A DNA stretch of 64,000 bases from Candidatus Babelota bacterium. GTDB lineage: Bacteria > Babelota > Babeliae > Babelales > Vermiphilaceae. The position numbers and the translations under genes were made by a program. Of the stretch, positions 1 through 9,051 are shown one piece after another. The DNA is taken from NCBI GenBank assembly GCA_003963225.1, contig RXKB01000002.1:1-64000 (forward strand). The letters are read 5' to 3'. Each line of letters starts with the position of its first letter. The first letter of the stretch is position 1. The notes beneath the pieces are model-generated. The model did no database searches and was not told the DNA's origin. It worked only from the letters and a program-made list of their open reading frames with translations.

Positions 1-449
1 TGATCGAAGAATACCAAAGCTCTATTGCTATTATACAAAAAGGCATTGCTGATCCTATTGAAAAACTTATGAAAATGGATAAAAAAAATCTTGTACCAAC
101 TGAAAAAATTGCAGATTTACAAAAAGCCTGCAGCCCTTTAATTGCTATTACAGAAAGCACCGTCGATTTTAAAGAAGATATTAAAAAAACAAAAGAAGAG
201 TTTTTTAAAGACAATGGCACCTTAACCACTTTATATAATGTATGGATTAGATATTTAGAAAAATATATTGTCAAAAAAAACACAAGTAAATGGAATGCAG
301 AGCAAAAAAAAGCTTTTGATGATTTTAACAAACAGTATTTTAAACCTTTGCATACAATAATGAAACAGTTGCAAAATATAAGTACAAAACCAAACACGTT
401 GAAAAAAATAGTTGAAGAAGTTGATTCATATGTAAAAAACAAGGATTAA
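1..449 (+). CDS. Hypothetical protein, 5' end outside window
   Basis: The reading frame is open from the first bases of the window (frame beginning at base 3) through an internal ATG at 69 to the stop at 447-449, so this is the C-terminal part of a longer protein. The visible part is lysine-rich, mostly predicted helical, with no recognised domain. It ends 3 bases before the next gene's ATG, so the two are probably co-transcribed. The composition resembles the secreted coiled-coil proteins elsewhere in the window, but the N-terminus that would show a signal peptide is missing. Function unknown. Confidence 0.75.
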   Translation, partial: IEEYQSSIAIIQKGIADPIEKLMKMDKKNLVPTEKIADLQKACSPLIAITESTVDFKEDIKKTKEEFFKDNGTLTTLYNVWIRYLEKYIVKKNTSKWNAEQKKAFDDFNKQYFKPLHTIMKQLQNISTKPNTLKKIVEEVDSYVKNKD

Positions 450-452
450 CAT

Positions 453-2378
453 ATGCTGCGTTACGCACTACTTTTTTATATTTTCTGTACGTGTAAATTA
501 GACGGACAAATTCACCAACAAGTAGCCACAGTGGAAAAAGATTTAAAAAATATAGAAACATTTTTACAACAGCCTTTAACTAATGACACAATCAATATTA
601 TAGAGGGCAATCTTGCCCAAGCAACAAAGAAAATTATAACTTTAGAACATGAGCTACCAACAAGCAATGAAAAAGGAAATCCGTTTTCACCCCGCTTTAT
701 ACAAGAAATTAAACAAAAAATAGACAAACTAAAAGCAGAATTTGCTGGAAAAAAACGGTCACTGGAAAAATTATACGTTAATAATGATACCCGAGCATCA
801 CAATTACTTGACCAATGGTACACATATCAATTACAAACTATTGATAATCTAAGCGCACCTACCATAGAAATATCCAACTCTATTAAACCCGCTATTAAAA
901 CAGATTTATTTACTGCTGCCAGCGCAAAAAAAATGAATAATCAAAAAGCAGCGTTATCACATTTTTATACTAAAGCAATACAAGCAGTAGCGGGTGATTT
1001 TAAAAACATGCAAAATACTTTTTTTGATCTTTCTTTTAATTATCAACAAACATGCGATCAAACATTTAGTAATATTGTTCATATTATTAATCACACGCCT
1101 CCTCCAGTACCAACACGTAGCAGTTCACTGTATACAAAAATAGTTACTGCAGGTCAGCTAAAAACAGCAGAACCATCGATTTTGCAACCGCACACAGAAA
1201 AAAGTTTGTTAGAAAAAATACAAGAACAAGCAAGCACAGTTAAAAAAAGCCTTGAACAAAACATAAGCCAAGCAAAAGAGTTTGCTGCCAAGCATATGTC
1301 ATCTATTGACAAATCAATACGTGCTTTACAAAAACCAGCATCCAATCTAGAAGAAAAATATGTGCAACAAAATCCAACCAACCTTTTTATAAAAAACAAG
1401 ACAACATTATCTATTGATATAAAATCACTTATTGATGCAATATATAATAGTTCAGACACATATAAAAAATTATCATTATATGGATTACATTTTGATATGT
1501 TGCATAGATTAATGAACTTTATCAAATTTCCAGAAATAAGCCTTTTTGCTGATGAAAAACCAGGCACAACGCAAATGGCCGATAATAGCGCTTTGACAGT
1601 ACAAAAATTAATCCATTCTTTACTAAATAAAAAAAACGAATTTTATTTAAAAAACTTATTTCATGGTGAACTATATTATGCAATATTTGTATTGCCAACA
1701 CTGTTTTATGGCATGCTTATAAATAACAACATTTCTTGGGTGTCTGATAAAGCAAGGCTACTTTCTAATAAGATAGGGTTATATTTAGAAAATAATGCGC
1801 ATGCACCATATACTTTTGATTTTTTATCACCGGATCAAGTCGAAGAATGTGCTAGCTATGTCAAAGCTATTCTTAAAACACAAACATCGCTTACAGCAGA
1901 AGACCTTTTAAAACAGTATTTCTTTTTAGATGCAATTACTGTTATTATAGGTCAAAATTACCATGGGATTACACAACTGGATACAATAGTAAGTAATAAT
2001 ATTATAGAGCATATTAAAAACGTTAAAAATAATACCTTATCATTTATACAAAACTTTTTATTTAAAACAATACAGTCACCATTTGAACCTGCAAGTGAAC
2101 TATATAAAAATACATTCTTAATATTTTCTGGTTTTAAAGAAATTGAACTTTTTTCATTATTGTATAAAACAAAAAAAAATCCTATTTTAACCAAACAAGT
2201 AGGCCAAGAACTAGTGGTAGCAAAAAAAGCTATCTACAATGCTTTTAAAGTATGCGCTAAAAAAACAAAAGCAAAAATTAGAGAAAATGATTCTTTGCGC
2301 ACGCCTTGGACAATTTTATATGAACAGCTTGAACGCATAGTAGCTTTATTAAAACCAACTGTTCAAAAAGACAAATAA
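453..2378 (+). CDS. Secreted, helix-rich hypothetical protein (641 aa)
   Basis: I do not recognise this family. Residues 1-19 form a short hydrophobic signal-peptide-like segment ending around LDGQ, so export is likely. The rest is long, lysine- and asparagine-rich and predicted almost entirely helical, with coiled-coil-like stretches at about 20-110 and 240-300. A more hydrophobic patch near residues 405-425 (YYAIFVLPTLFYGML) could be buried or membrane-associated. It follows the partial upstream gene by 3 bases. The general style (signal peptide, helical, no enzyme motif) matches the 806-aa protein at 15779-18199; distant relationship is possible but not shown. Confidence 0.8.
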   Translation: MLRYALLFYIFCTCKLDGQIHQQVATVEKDLKNIETFLQQPLTNDTINIIEGNLAQATKKIITLEHELPTSNEKGNPFSPRFIQEIKQKIDKLKAEFAGKKRSLEKLYVNNDTRASQLLDQWYTYQLQTIDNLSAPTIEISNSIKPAIKTDLFTAASAKKMNNQKAALSHFYTKAIQAVAGDFKNMQNTFFDLSFNYQQTCDQTFSNIVHIINHTPPPVPTRSSSLYTKIVTAGQLKTAEPSILQPHTEKSLLEKIQEQASTVKKSLEQNISQAKEFAAKHMSSIDKSIRALQKPASNLEEKYVQQNPTNLFIKNKTTLSIDIKSLIDAIYNSSDTYKKLSLYGLHFDMLHRLMNFIKFPEISLFADEKPGTTQMADNSALTVQKLIHSLLNKKNEFYLKNLFHGELYYAIFVLPTLFYGMLINNNISWVSDKARLLSNKIGLYLENNAHAPYTFDFLSPDQVEECASYVKAILKTQTSLTAEDLLKQYFFLDAITVIIGQNYHGITQLDTIVSNNIIEHIKNVKNNTLSFIQNFLFKTIQSPFEPASELYKNTFLIFSGFKEIELFSLLYKTKKNPILTKQVGQELVVAKKAIYNAFKVCAKKTKAKIRENDSLRTPWTILYEQLERIVALLKPTVQKDK

Positions 2379-2459
2379 CCTATTACATATATATAATCTA
2401 TCCTGTTGCATTATTAATATCCGTTTTTTAAAGTGACATAAAAATATAAAGGATTTTTT

Positions 2460-2921
2460 ATGTTGCAAAAATTAATCTGTTGCTTGCTGTTTTTTTTTAC
2501 CTTTTCCACCCAAAGCCATATTCAGTTTACCAATACATTACATGAACCTCTTTTGATTATTGACATACAACTTAAAAAAAGCTATTCCGTTAATCCAGAC
2601 GAAGAAATTATACTTTTAACAGGAGCACAGGCTTCCCACTTTTTGATTTACAAAGGCTCTGAACAAGAACCAGTATGTTCTTTTGGTACCGTTGAACGTA
2701 TGGAAAAATATCGTATTGTAACACTTACAACAGAACATGTTATTAACAACACCCTGCCTGAAAACTTTTTTCTTATCCCTTCTTCCATTAACCGTTTACA
2801 AGCTGAAAGCCTTATAAAAACTGCACCAAAAGGGTGTTCAAAATGCGAAGAAAGGCGTAAAGAAAGAGAAAAACAAAGAGAAAAAGAACAAAAAAAGAAA
2901 CACAATTTGCTTTTTTACTAA
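2460..2921 (+). CDS. Small secreted hypothetical protein with basic tail
   Basis: An N-terminal signal peptide (residues 1-19, LICCLLFFFTFS core, probable cleavage after THS-like TQS) is followed by a roughly 100-residue domain that looks beta-rich, then a very basic, charged C-terminus from about residue 125. A CxxC pair (CSKC) begins the tail. ATG at 2460 is preceded by AAAGGA at 2448-2453. There is no family I recognise. It lies between the long secreted protein and efp, with 60 bases before the efp start. Confidence 0.7.
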   Translation: MLQKLICCLLFFFTFSTQSHIQFTNTLHEPLLIIDIQLKKSYSVNPDEEIILLTGAQASHFLIYKGSEQEPVCSFGTVERMEKYRIVTLTTEHVINNTLPENFFLIPSSINRLQAESLIKTAPKGCSKCEERRKEREKQREKEQKKKHNLLFY

Positions 2922-2982
2922 CGCCCTTTTATACTCAAAGAAAATAAAATGTATTATATAAAAGTTAAAAGGTATTAAATCC

Positions 2983-3549
2983 GTGATAGCAACTTCAGAT
3001 TTTAGAAAAGGCGCCAAGCTTTTATTGCGAGGCGAACCGTACATTATTGTCGATTTTCAGCATGTAAAGCCTGGAAAAGGTGGTGCTTTTATTCGCACAA
3101 AAATGAAAAATATGATCACCAACTTAACAAAAGAAGAAACGTTCAGATCAGGTGAAAAATTTGAAATCCCTAATCTTGAATATAAAAATATGCAGTATTT
3201 ATATGAACAAGATGGCCTGTACCATTTTATGGATCAAGACAGCTACGAACAAGTATCTTTTGACAAAAAACAGATCGCAGAAGCGCTTGATTATCTATGC
3301 GAACAAACAGTATACAGTATTTTGTATTTTGATGAAAAACCAATTTCAGTACAACCTCCACTATTTATGGAACTAGCTGTGCAAACCACACCACCAGGCG
3401 TTAAAGGTGACACTGCACAAGGCGCTGGGACCAAGCCAGCTACATTAGCAACAGGATTGGTTGTACAAGTTCCTTTGTTTGTCAACGAAGGCGATATTAT
3501 CAAAGTAGATACCCGTGAAGGTATTTATATTGAACGAGTAAAAAAATAA
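2983..3549 (+). CDS. efp: Translation elongation factor P
   Basis: EF-P binds between the P and E sites of stalled ribosomes and promotes peptide-bond formation at polyproline stretches. The 188 residues match the usual length and three-domain layout. The N-terminal KOW-like domain contains the PGKGGAF loop, whose Lys32 corresponds to the residue that is beta-lysylated in many bacteria. The C-terminal domain has the family signature GDxIKVDTREGxYxER near the end. The start codon is GTG, with AAAGG about 10 bases upstream. No lysyl-modification gene is visible nearby. A strong intrinsic terminator follows directly. Confidence 0.96.
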   Translation: MIATSDFRKGAKLLLRGEPYIIVDFQHVKPGKGGAFIRTKMKNMITNLTKEETFRSGEKFEIPNLEYKNMQYLYEQDGLYHFMDQDSYEQVSFDKKQIAEALDYLCEQTVYSILYFDEKPISVQPPLFMELAVQTTPPGVKGDTAQGAGTKPATLATGLVVQVPLFVNEGDIIKVDTREGIYIERVKK

Positions 3550-3556
3550 CGTCTAT

Positions 3557-3595
3557 TAAAAAGTACCCAAAAATAACTTTTGGGTACTTTTTTTA
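3557..3595 (+). terminator. Intrinsic terminator after efp
   Basis: Inverted repeat with arms AAAGTACCCAAAA and TTTTGGGTACTTT around a 5-base loop, followed by a run of T. It begins about 8 bases after the efp stop codon. This is a textbook rho-independent terminator on the plus strand. Confidence 0.9.
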
Positions 3596-3665
3596 TAAAA
3601 ATCTTGTTAATATTGTATTTTTGCTTAAGCTATTAGTTTATGTTCTTTACCCGAAAAAGTGAGTT

Positions 3666-4124
3666 ATGGATTTAAACGATTCGCATTTAAAAATGTTAAC
3701 GTATGATGATCTTTCAAAACGTGATATACGAGCTCTTATTTTACATATTTTGTATGCTCTTGAGTCTCTTGAGTATCAAGATTCATTAATGAGCGTTATT
3801 GATAATTTTAATCGCGGCTTTGATCTTGCCATTCCCATGAATAGCGAACTGGTAAAAGCTGTAGATGGTATTATAACCCATAAAGATACTCTTGATGCTG
3901 CATATATTCCTTTTTTGGATAACTGGCGCTTTGAGCGGATAAGCACCATGGTAAAACTTATTTTACGTTTTGCCATTTGGGAAATTACGTATGGCGATAT
4001 TGATAAAAAAATTGTTATTAATGAAGCCATTGAGCTTGCAAAAGGATTTGCAGAAAAAGATGCGTACCGTTTTGTAAATGGGGTTTTAGATAAATATATT
4101 AAAGCAACTGGAACTAAGCTTTAA
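3666..4124 (+). CDS. nusB: Transcription antitermination protein NusB
   Basis: NusB forms a complex with NusE (ribosomal protein S10) on boxA RNA and supports antitermination in rRNA operons. The 152-residue, all-helical protein carries the conserved C-terminal family block NEAIELAKGF...YRFVNGVLDK (residues about 119-145), and the preceding LRFAIWEI helix is also typical. The N-terminal RR motif common in NusB is replaced here by SKRDIRALILHILYALE, still basic. It ends 5 bases from the convergent gene at 4130, leaving almost no room for a terminator between them. Confidence 0.93.
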   Translation: MDLNDSHLKMLTYDDLSKRDIRALILHILYALESLEYQDSLMSVIDNFNRGFDLAIPMNSELVKAVDGIITHKDTLDAAYIPFLDNWRFERISTMVKLILRFAIWEITYGDIDKKIVINEAIELAKGFAEKDAYRFVNGVLDKYIKATGTKL

Positions 4125-4129
4125 TATAT

Positions 4130-5050
4130 TTATTTTCGATAGTACTGTTTGTATAATAAAAATATGGTGGTACAAAAAAACAATATAGTCCAATATGAAT
4201 AAGGTCTGGGAGTTTTGGATACAGCTAAAAAAGGATTGTTAAGCTTTTTTGATTGAACTTCTGATTCTAATCTTTTGACTTGTGCTTCTAATTCCTTAAT
4301 CTTTTTCATTTGTTCATTGATAGTTTTTCTCTCTGTGCTATTAATTTTTTTTAGCTTTAAAGTATCTGTTGTAGAAACAGTTTCACCTTGTACTTTTTCA
4401 GAGGCATTTTTCAACTTTGATTCTAGAGACGTGCCGATTTGCTTAATTTCCAGCAAGCTTGTTTCTAGCTTCTCTTTTTCTTTTTTTAATTTTTCATTAT
4501 CCTGTTTTAGCGATGCAATTTCTTTTTTTAAATCAATATTTTCCGCTTTTAATGTGGTATTGCTTGTTGAAATCTCTTTTATTTTGTTAAGATTATTTGT
4601 TAATGCTTGGTTTATTTGCTCATAACGAAAAACATAATATTGTATTTTAAAAATAACACTTGATGAAGGATAGTAATCTTCTGGAAAAGTATGCCAAAGC
4701 TTTTTAAAAAAAGTATCTACTTGCCCAGCAGGATTATTTTCAATATAATCTTGTTCTACTGGATAAGGATTTTCATTTGTCCCTAGTATTTTATATTTTT
4801 GTAAAAAATTTGTCGTTGCAGTAAAAGATGTCTTAGGCTTATTATTTTGGAGCTCTGTGCTTATTGAGTCTTCTACTTTTTTGCTAAAAAAATCAATAAC
4901 CTGACTACTGCTTGACACATCTTTTCCATTGATTCCTGGAATACTTATGTTAGATAATATGCTTGCATTAACAAGCACATCAACATACATTGAACTAACC
5001 ATTGAAACAGACAAGATACAACAAAGTAAAAACATGTGCTTCATGGGCAT
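4130..5050 (-). CDS. Exported tail-anchored coiled-coil protein
   Basis: Unrecognised family. There is a signal peptide at residues 1-20 (MFLLCCILSVSMVSS core), a globular segment to about residue 145, a long coiled coil at about 150-270 with heptad-like Leu, Ile and Lys spacing, and a final hydrophobic helix near residues 287-301 (YWTILFFCTTIFLLY) followed by basic residues. This is the layout of an exported protein held in the inner membrane by its C-terminus. The gene is last in an apparent ftsY-prmC operon and starts 3 bases after the prmC stop. Nothing suggests an enzyme. Confidence 0.8.
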   Translation of the reverse strand: MPMKHMFLLCCILSVSMVSSMYVDVLVNASILSNISIPGINGKDVSSSSQVIDFFSKKVEDSISTELQNNKPKTSFTATTNFLQKYKILGTNENPYPVEQDYIENNPAGQVDTFFKKLWHTFPEDYYPSSSVIFKIQYYVFRYEQINQALTNNLNKIKEISTSNTTLKAENIDLKKEIASLKQDNEKLKKEKEKLETSLLEIKQIGTSLESKLKNASEKVQGETVSTTDTLKLKKINSTERKTINEQMKKIKELEAQVKRLESEVQSKKLNNPFLAVSKTPRPYSYWTILFFCTTIFLLYKQYYRK

Positions 5051-5053
5051 TTT

Positions 5054-5944
5054 TTATTTCGCTTTCATAACCCTATCTTTGCCAAAACTATCTTTTTCAA
5101 CCCACACCTTAGCAAACCCTATTTCTTTTGCATACGCAGCAATACGTTCTGCTTGTGTATGCCCAATTTCTAGCACAAGTTGTGAGGGAAAGGATATATT
5201 GTGTTGCGATCTTTTTAAACGCTTTAAAGCATGTTTAGCAATAGTTTCAAGATATAAAAAACCATCATCCTCTGCAACAAGCGCATTGCAATCTTCCCAA
5301 GCTGTTACACTAGGCTCAAGCGTCAAAAAATCTTCAATAGAAATATATGGTGGGTTTGAAACAATAACGTCAAACTGTATATCAGTTGGAATATTGTCAA
5401 AAAGATCAGATTCAATAATATGCACATTAGAAAGCGCATATTTTTTAAGATTCTTTTTTGCTAATGCAATAGCAAGGGGATTATTATCAACGGCAATAAC
5501 TGTTGCCAAAGGCAAATGGTACGCAAGTGCAAGAGCAATACAACCAGAACCTGTGCCAATATCAAGAATGGAAATATTTTTGTTATCTAAGCCATTATCT
5601 TTGCATTCTTTAATAAAATTATATACCCACTCTTCAGTTTCTGGCCTAGGAATTAATATAGGATGCTCGACATGCAAATCTATGCTTCCAAAAGGCACCG
5701 TTCCTATAATGTATTGAATTGGCTCATCATGCTCTTTAATTCTTAACACACAATCTTCAAAACTCTTTTTTTCTTGTTCTGAAACAGAAATAGTATCTTC
5801 CTTCAACAAATCTGTTCGGCTTTTTTTAAGCACGTGCTCGACGGTCCACCACGCATGGCTGCGGGTTAATTCTTCATTTTTATAAACGGTTATTAAAGCA
5901 TCAGAAATATGTTGAACCAACTGATGCAATGATATCTGTTCCAT
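5054..5944 (-). CDS. prmC: Release factor glutamine methyltransferase PrmC (HemK)
   Basis: PrmC uses S-adenosylmethionine to methylate the glutamine of the GGQ motif in peptide chain release factors RF1 and RF2. The SAM-binding motif DIGTGSGCIALALA lies at residues 128-141 and the catalytic NPPY at 197-200, both intact. Length (296 aa) is normal and the N-terminal helical domain that holds the release factor is present, including the PIQYIIG and IPRPETEE elements. ATG at 5944 has AAAAGG upstream. It sits 2 bases after ftsY, so the two are translated from one message. Confidence 0.95.
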   Translation of the reverse strand: MEQISLHQLVQHISDALITVYKNEELTRSHAWWTVEHVLKKSRTDLLKEDTISVSEQEKKSFEDCVLRIKEHDEPIQYIIGTVPFGSIDLHVEHPILIPRPETEEWVYNFIKECKDNGLDNKNISILDIGTGSGCIALALAYHLPLATVIAVDNNPLAIALAKKNLKKYALSNVHIIESDLFDNIPTDIQFDVIVSNPPYISIEDFLTLEPSVTAWEDCNALVAEDDGFLYLETIAKHALKRLKRSQHNISFPSQLVLEIGHTQAERIAAYAKEIGFAKVWVEKDSFGKDRVMKAK

Positions 5945-5946
5945 TA

Positions 5947-6834
5947 TTAAACCTTTTCTAAAAGCTCTTGTACGTATTTTTTTCCATCAAATATTGCTAT
6001 ATCATTAACCTGCTCGCCATAAGTTATATAAAGAACTGGCATGGCAAGTTCTGAAAGAACCGAAAAAATAATGCCTCCTTTTCCTGTCCCATCCATTTTA
6101 GTAAGCACTACACCAGAAACATCTGTCGCTTCCTTAAATAGCTTGGCCTGCTCAAATGAATTTTGACCTAACATACCATCCAACGTCAGCATAGTATACA
6201 CAGGAACAGAGGTTATTTTTTTAGCAATGATCCGTTTTATTTTACCTAACTCTTGCATTAAAGAAGTTTTTGTTTGCAATCGCCCTGCTGTATCGATCAG
6301 CAACACATCGTACTGACCTTGTAAAAACTGGTCACATCCTTCATATACAACAGCTGCTGGTTCTTTTGCTGCTCCTGCAAAAAAAGTAGCTCCATTTTTT
6401 TCCACCCATTGTTCCAGCTGAGCAACTGCAGCAGCACGAAAAGTATCTGCAGCCACTACTAATACTTTTTTACCTTGCAATGTCCACCAAGCTGCAAGTT
6501 TCCCAATAGTCGTTGTTTTGCCGCTACCATTTATACCTACCATAAGAAACACTGCTGGCACTTGCTGAACTGCTGGCACAGGAACACTTGTTATAATATC
6601 ATATAAAAGATCATGCATTGCTTGATGCAATGCAGCACCATTTTGTATATTTTTGGAACGTAACTGCTGCATAATATGCTGCGTTGTTTTTATACCAACA
6701 TCACTTACAAGCAAAATACGTTCTAAATCTTGTAAAGCTGTTTCATCAATAACATCCTTATTAAAAAAAGAACTTATTTTAGCAGTAAATTGATTGTAGA
6801 CGTTTTGTAAACTTTTTTTAATAAAACCAAACAT
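5947..6834 (-). CDS. ftsY: Signal recognition particle receptor FtsY
   Basis: FtsY is the membrane-associated GTPase that receives SRP-ribosome complexes and hands nascent membrane proteins to SecYEG. After an N-terminal helical N domain, the G domain shows the P-loop GINGSGKT (residues 100-107), DTFRAAAVAQLEQW, DTAGRLQ and TKMDGTGKGG, and ends with GEQVNDIAIFD. The protein is short because the acidic A domain of E. coli FtsY is absent, as in many bacteria. I chose ATG 6834 over the upstream in-frame GTG at 6843, because AAGGTG lies 6 bases before it. Confidence 0.96.
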   Translation of the reverse strand: MFGFIKKSLQNVYNQFTAKISSFFNKDVIDETALQDLERILLVSDVGIKTTQHIMQQLRSKNIQNGAALHQAMHDLLYDIITSVPVPAVQQVPAVFLMVGINGSGKTTTIGKLAAWWTLQGKKVLVVAADTFRAAAVAQLEQWVEKNGATFFAGAAKEPAAVVYEGCDQFLQGQYDVLLIDTAGRLQTKTSLMQELGKIKRIIAKKITSVPVYTMLTLDGMLGQNSFEQAKLFKEATDVSGVVLTKMDGTGKGGIIFSVLSELAMPVLYITYGEQVNDIAIFDGKKYVQELLEKV

Positions 6835-6871
6835 ATGTTTCACCTTGCTGAAAATAATTGTTATTTAATTA

Positions 6872-8275
6872 TTATATTCTTTCTGCTTGAGCTAAAATAT
6901 CTTTAAAAACATTACCACTATTTTTTAACAAATACATGTTAGATTTTTTATCATATGCATATAAACCAAATTTTTGCGTGTAACCGTAATTCCATTCAAA
7001 ATTATCAACCAATGTCCAATAAAAATAGGCTTTAATATTAATACCTTCCAACATAGCCTTAGAAAGTTGTTCTAAATGACTTTTAATATACTCTGGTCGA
7101 AACGCATCATTTGCATCTGGACATCCATTTTCCGTAATATATAAAGGCACACCAAAAGATGCCATAGCTAAGATAGCATCAAAAAATGCTTCTGGCGATA
7201 CTGGAAAAGGCATATCTGTCATCAATTCTCCTGAGGCACAAGTTGGAAATAATGCTATTGCAGGATCAACCTCACACACTGCATTATATAAATCAGATTT
7301 AATCATTACACGAGAATAAAAATTTAATCCGATAAAATCAAAACAATTGGCTATGTCATCTACAACTAATTTTAAAAAAGGATTATATGGAAACAGCACT
7401 CCCGTTTTCAAAAAATGTAACACTGCATCATTAAACACATAATTTAATAAATTAGTAGGTACTTTTTCTATAAAATTTAAGCAGCCAAAAGTTGATTTAT
7501 CAGCCGCTTCAAAATGTAAATAGTTATGATTAAACCCTATTTGAGCATCTTTATGCTTGTCGGCCTCTTTTAACGTTTTATAGACTTGGCAATGAGCCAG
7601 TAACATATTGCGCATTACCTTAGCAGCAAGCCACGGATTTTTTATCCCTGGAGGGAAAACCCCTGAACAATACCCTTGAAACGCAAAAGGCGCAATCTCA
7701 TTGATGGAAATCCATAACTTAACTCTGTCCTGAAACTCATTAAACACTACTTTTGCAAATCGAACAAAATATTCTATATTTTCCTCGTTAGTCCAACCAC
7801 CTTTTTGTTCAAACCAAAGCGGATGAGTAAAATGATGCAAAGTAATCATAGGCGTTATGCCAGCAGCAAGCAAAGCATCGATCTGAACTGCATAATGGTC
7901 AAGCGCATCTTGACAAAATTTTCCAGGCTCTGGTTCGATCATTGCCCATTCTACTGAAAATCTTAAAGCATTAGCCCCAAGCTGCTTGAGCATGGTAATA
8001 TGGCTATGTATATCCTGCCAAAGCCTTGTTCCATTAGCAGAAAGACCATGAGTCCGCAATGGATGACTTGGTGTGGAAGCAAGGAGACATTCATGAACAC
8101 TCCAGTTTGAAGCTGCATTTGGATTAATATTTTGATACATCTGACGGCCAGAATTTTGAAACTCAGAAACCGCACAACCAACTAATGTAGGCAACACTAA
8201 ATCTATTTGTGAGTATATTTTTTGCGTTGCTATTTGAATAAAAATTAATATAAAAAATTTTTTTTTGCAAAACAT
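6872..8275 (-). CDS. Exported family 1 glycoside hydrolase (beta-glucosidase-like)
   Basis: GH1 enzymes hydrolyse beta-linked glucosides, galactosides or phospho-glycosides by a retaining mechanism with two glutamates. The nucleophile is in ITENG (Glu382 from this start). The acid/base is in SINEIAP (Glu193), where the usual NEP reads NEI. The C-terminal YFYWTLVDNFEWNYGY signature is intact, so activity is likely. A signal peptide (about residues 1-23, FFILIFIQIA core) precedes the barrel. ATG 8275 is preferred over 8290 because AGGA lies 8 bases before it and the peptide is cleaner. It is followed by ftsY after 37 bases. Substrate unknown; host or dietary glycans are a guess. Confidence 0.92.
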   Translation of the reverse strand: MFCKKKFFILIFIQIATQKIYSQIDLVLPTLVGCAVSEFQNSGRQMYQNINPNAASNWSVHECLLASTPSHPLRTHGLSANGTRLWQDIHSHITMLKQLGANALRFSVEWAMIEPEPGKFCQDALDHYAVQIDALLAAGITPMITLHHFTHPLWFEQKGGWTNEENIEYFVRFAKVVFNEFQDRVKLWISINEIAPFAFQGYCSGVFPPGIKNPWLAAKVMRNMLLAHCQVYKTLKEADKHKDAQIGFNHNYLHFEAADKSTFGCLNFIEKVPTNLLNYVFNDAVLHFLKTGVLFPYNPFLKLVVDDIANCFDFIGLNFYSRVMIKSDLYNAVCEVDPAIALFPTCASGELMTDMPFPVSPEAFFDAILAMASFGVPLYITENGCPDANDAFRPEYIKSHLEQLSKAMLEGINIKAYFYWTLVDNFEWNYGYTQKFGLYAYDKKSNMYLLKNSGNVFKDILAQAERI

Positions 8276-8413
8276 ATCCAAAATCCTCATATCAAATTAT
8301 ATTTAAATATTAAGAAAAATTCTTATAATTTATTATAACCTCAATTAGGAAAAAATATATTTTAACAGCCATTTTTCATAGAAAAATAATAAGAAAATAA
8401 AAAAATATTGCAA

Positions 8414-8998
8414 TTAGAGTAATTCTTCTAGTTTGCTTGCAAAAAGCTTAACACGCTTATAATCATTGCCTGTTAACAAAGCGTATGTATCAAGAAAATC
8501 AACATAATAATCATGATAGAAAAGCTCTTTTTGATATATAAATCTAAAACAAGAAATAATCAGTTCATCAACATTGCCTACCTGGTCTTGCAAATTAAAA
8601 ACACTCATTAAAAAATGCTTTTTTGCAAAAAGAATAGCAATTTGCTTTGGATCAACAGGCAGTATAAATTCATGGATTGAAGGAGGCTGAGGTGGTATGC
8701 CATATATAATTTTTTGCTGATAAGAATAAGCAATAGGAATACAGGTAAACGTTGTAATTAAAAATTCAAAAATATGTGGTTGTTCTTTTTTTAGTTCAGC
8801 AATAGTTTTTTTAAAGGGGGATGGCTTACGAAGAGTATCGAAAGAACCTGTTTGTATGTGATAAACTAACGCATAGACACATATCGCCTCACTTTTAATT
8901 TGAATACACTGCCCAAAACTGGGGGGCACTTCAACATCCCAGCACTGAGCAGTAATTTTGGTCAAAGAACTTTCAATAATTTCTGCAAAAGGTTGCAT
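8414..8998 (-). CDS. HAS-barrel-like domain protein
   Basis: About 194 residues with no signal peptide from the chosen start. The N-terminal part (EIIESSLTKITAQCWD, PPSFGQCIQI, VYALVYHIQTGSFD) resembles the HAS barrel found at the start of HerA and F/V-type ATP synthase subunits, and in stand-alone proteins of cyanobacteria and other bacteria. The C-terminal half is helical and unrecognised. No ATPase domain follows. The reading frame can extend to an ATG at 9061, which would overlap the neighbouring dehydrogenase and add a hydrophobic leader; I prefer ATG 8998 because the domain begins there. The family call is from memory of the sequence pattern and tentative. Confidence 0.6.
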   Translation of the reverse strand: MQPFAEIIESSLTKITAQCWDVEVPPSFGQCIQIKSEAICVYALVYHIQTGSFDTLRKPSPFKKTIAELKKEQPHIFEFLITTFTCIPIAYSYQQKIIYGIPPQPPSIHEFILPVDPKQIAILFAKKHFLMSVFNLQDQVGNVDELIISCFRFIYQKELFYHDYYVDFLDTYALLTGNDYKRVKLFASKLEELL

Positions 8999-9051
8999 TC
9001 TATTACCAATAATAATTGCGCCTATTGTTATGTAATTTATGCAAAAAAAAG

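Noticed and set aside
4929-5717. Long plus-strand open frame (262 codons) opposite prmC and the coiled-coil gene
   Set aside because: It is antisense to prmC, whose catalytic motifs are complete, and its translation is serine/isoleucine-rich without any domain.
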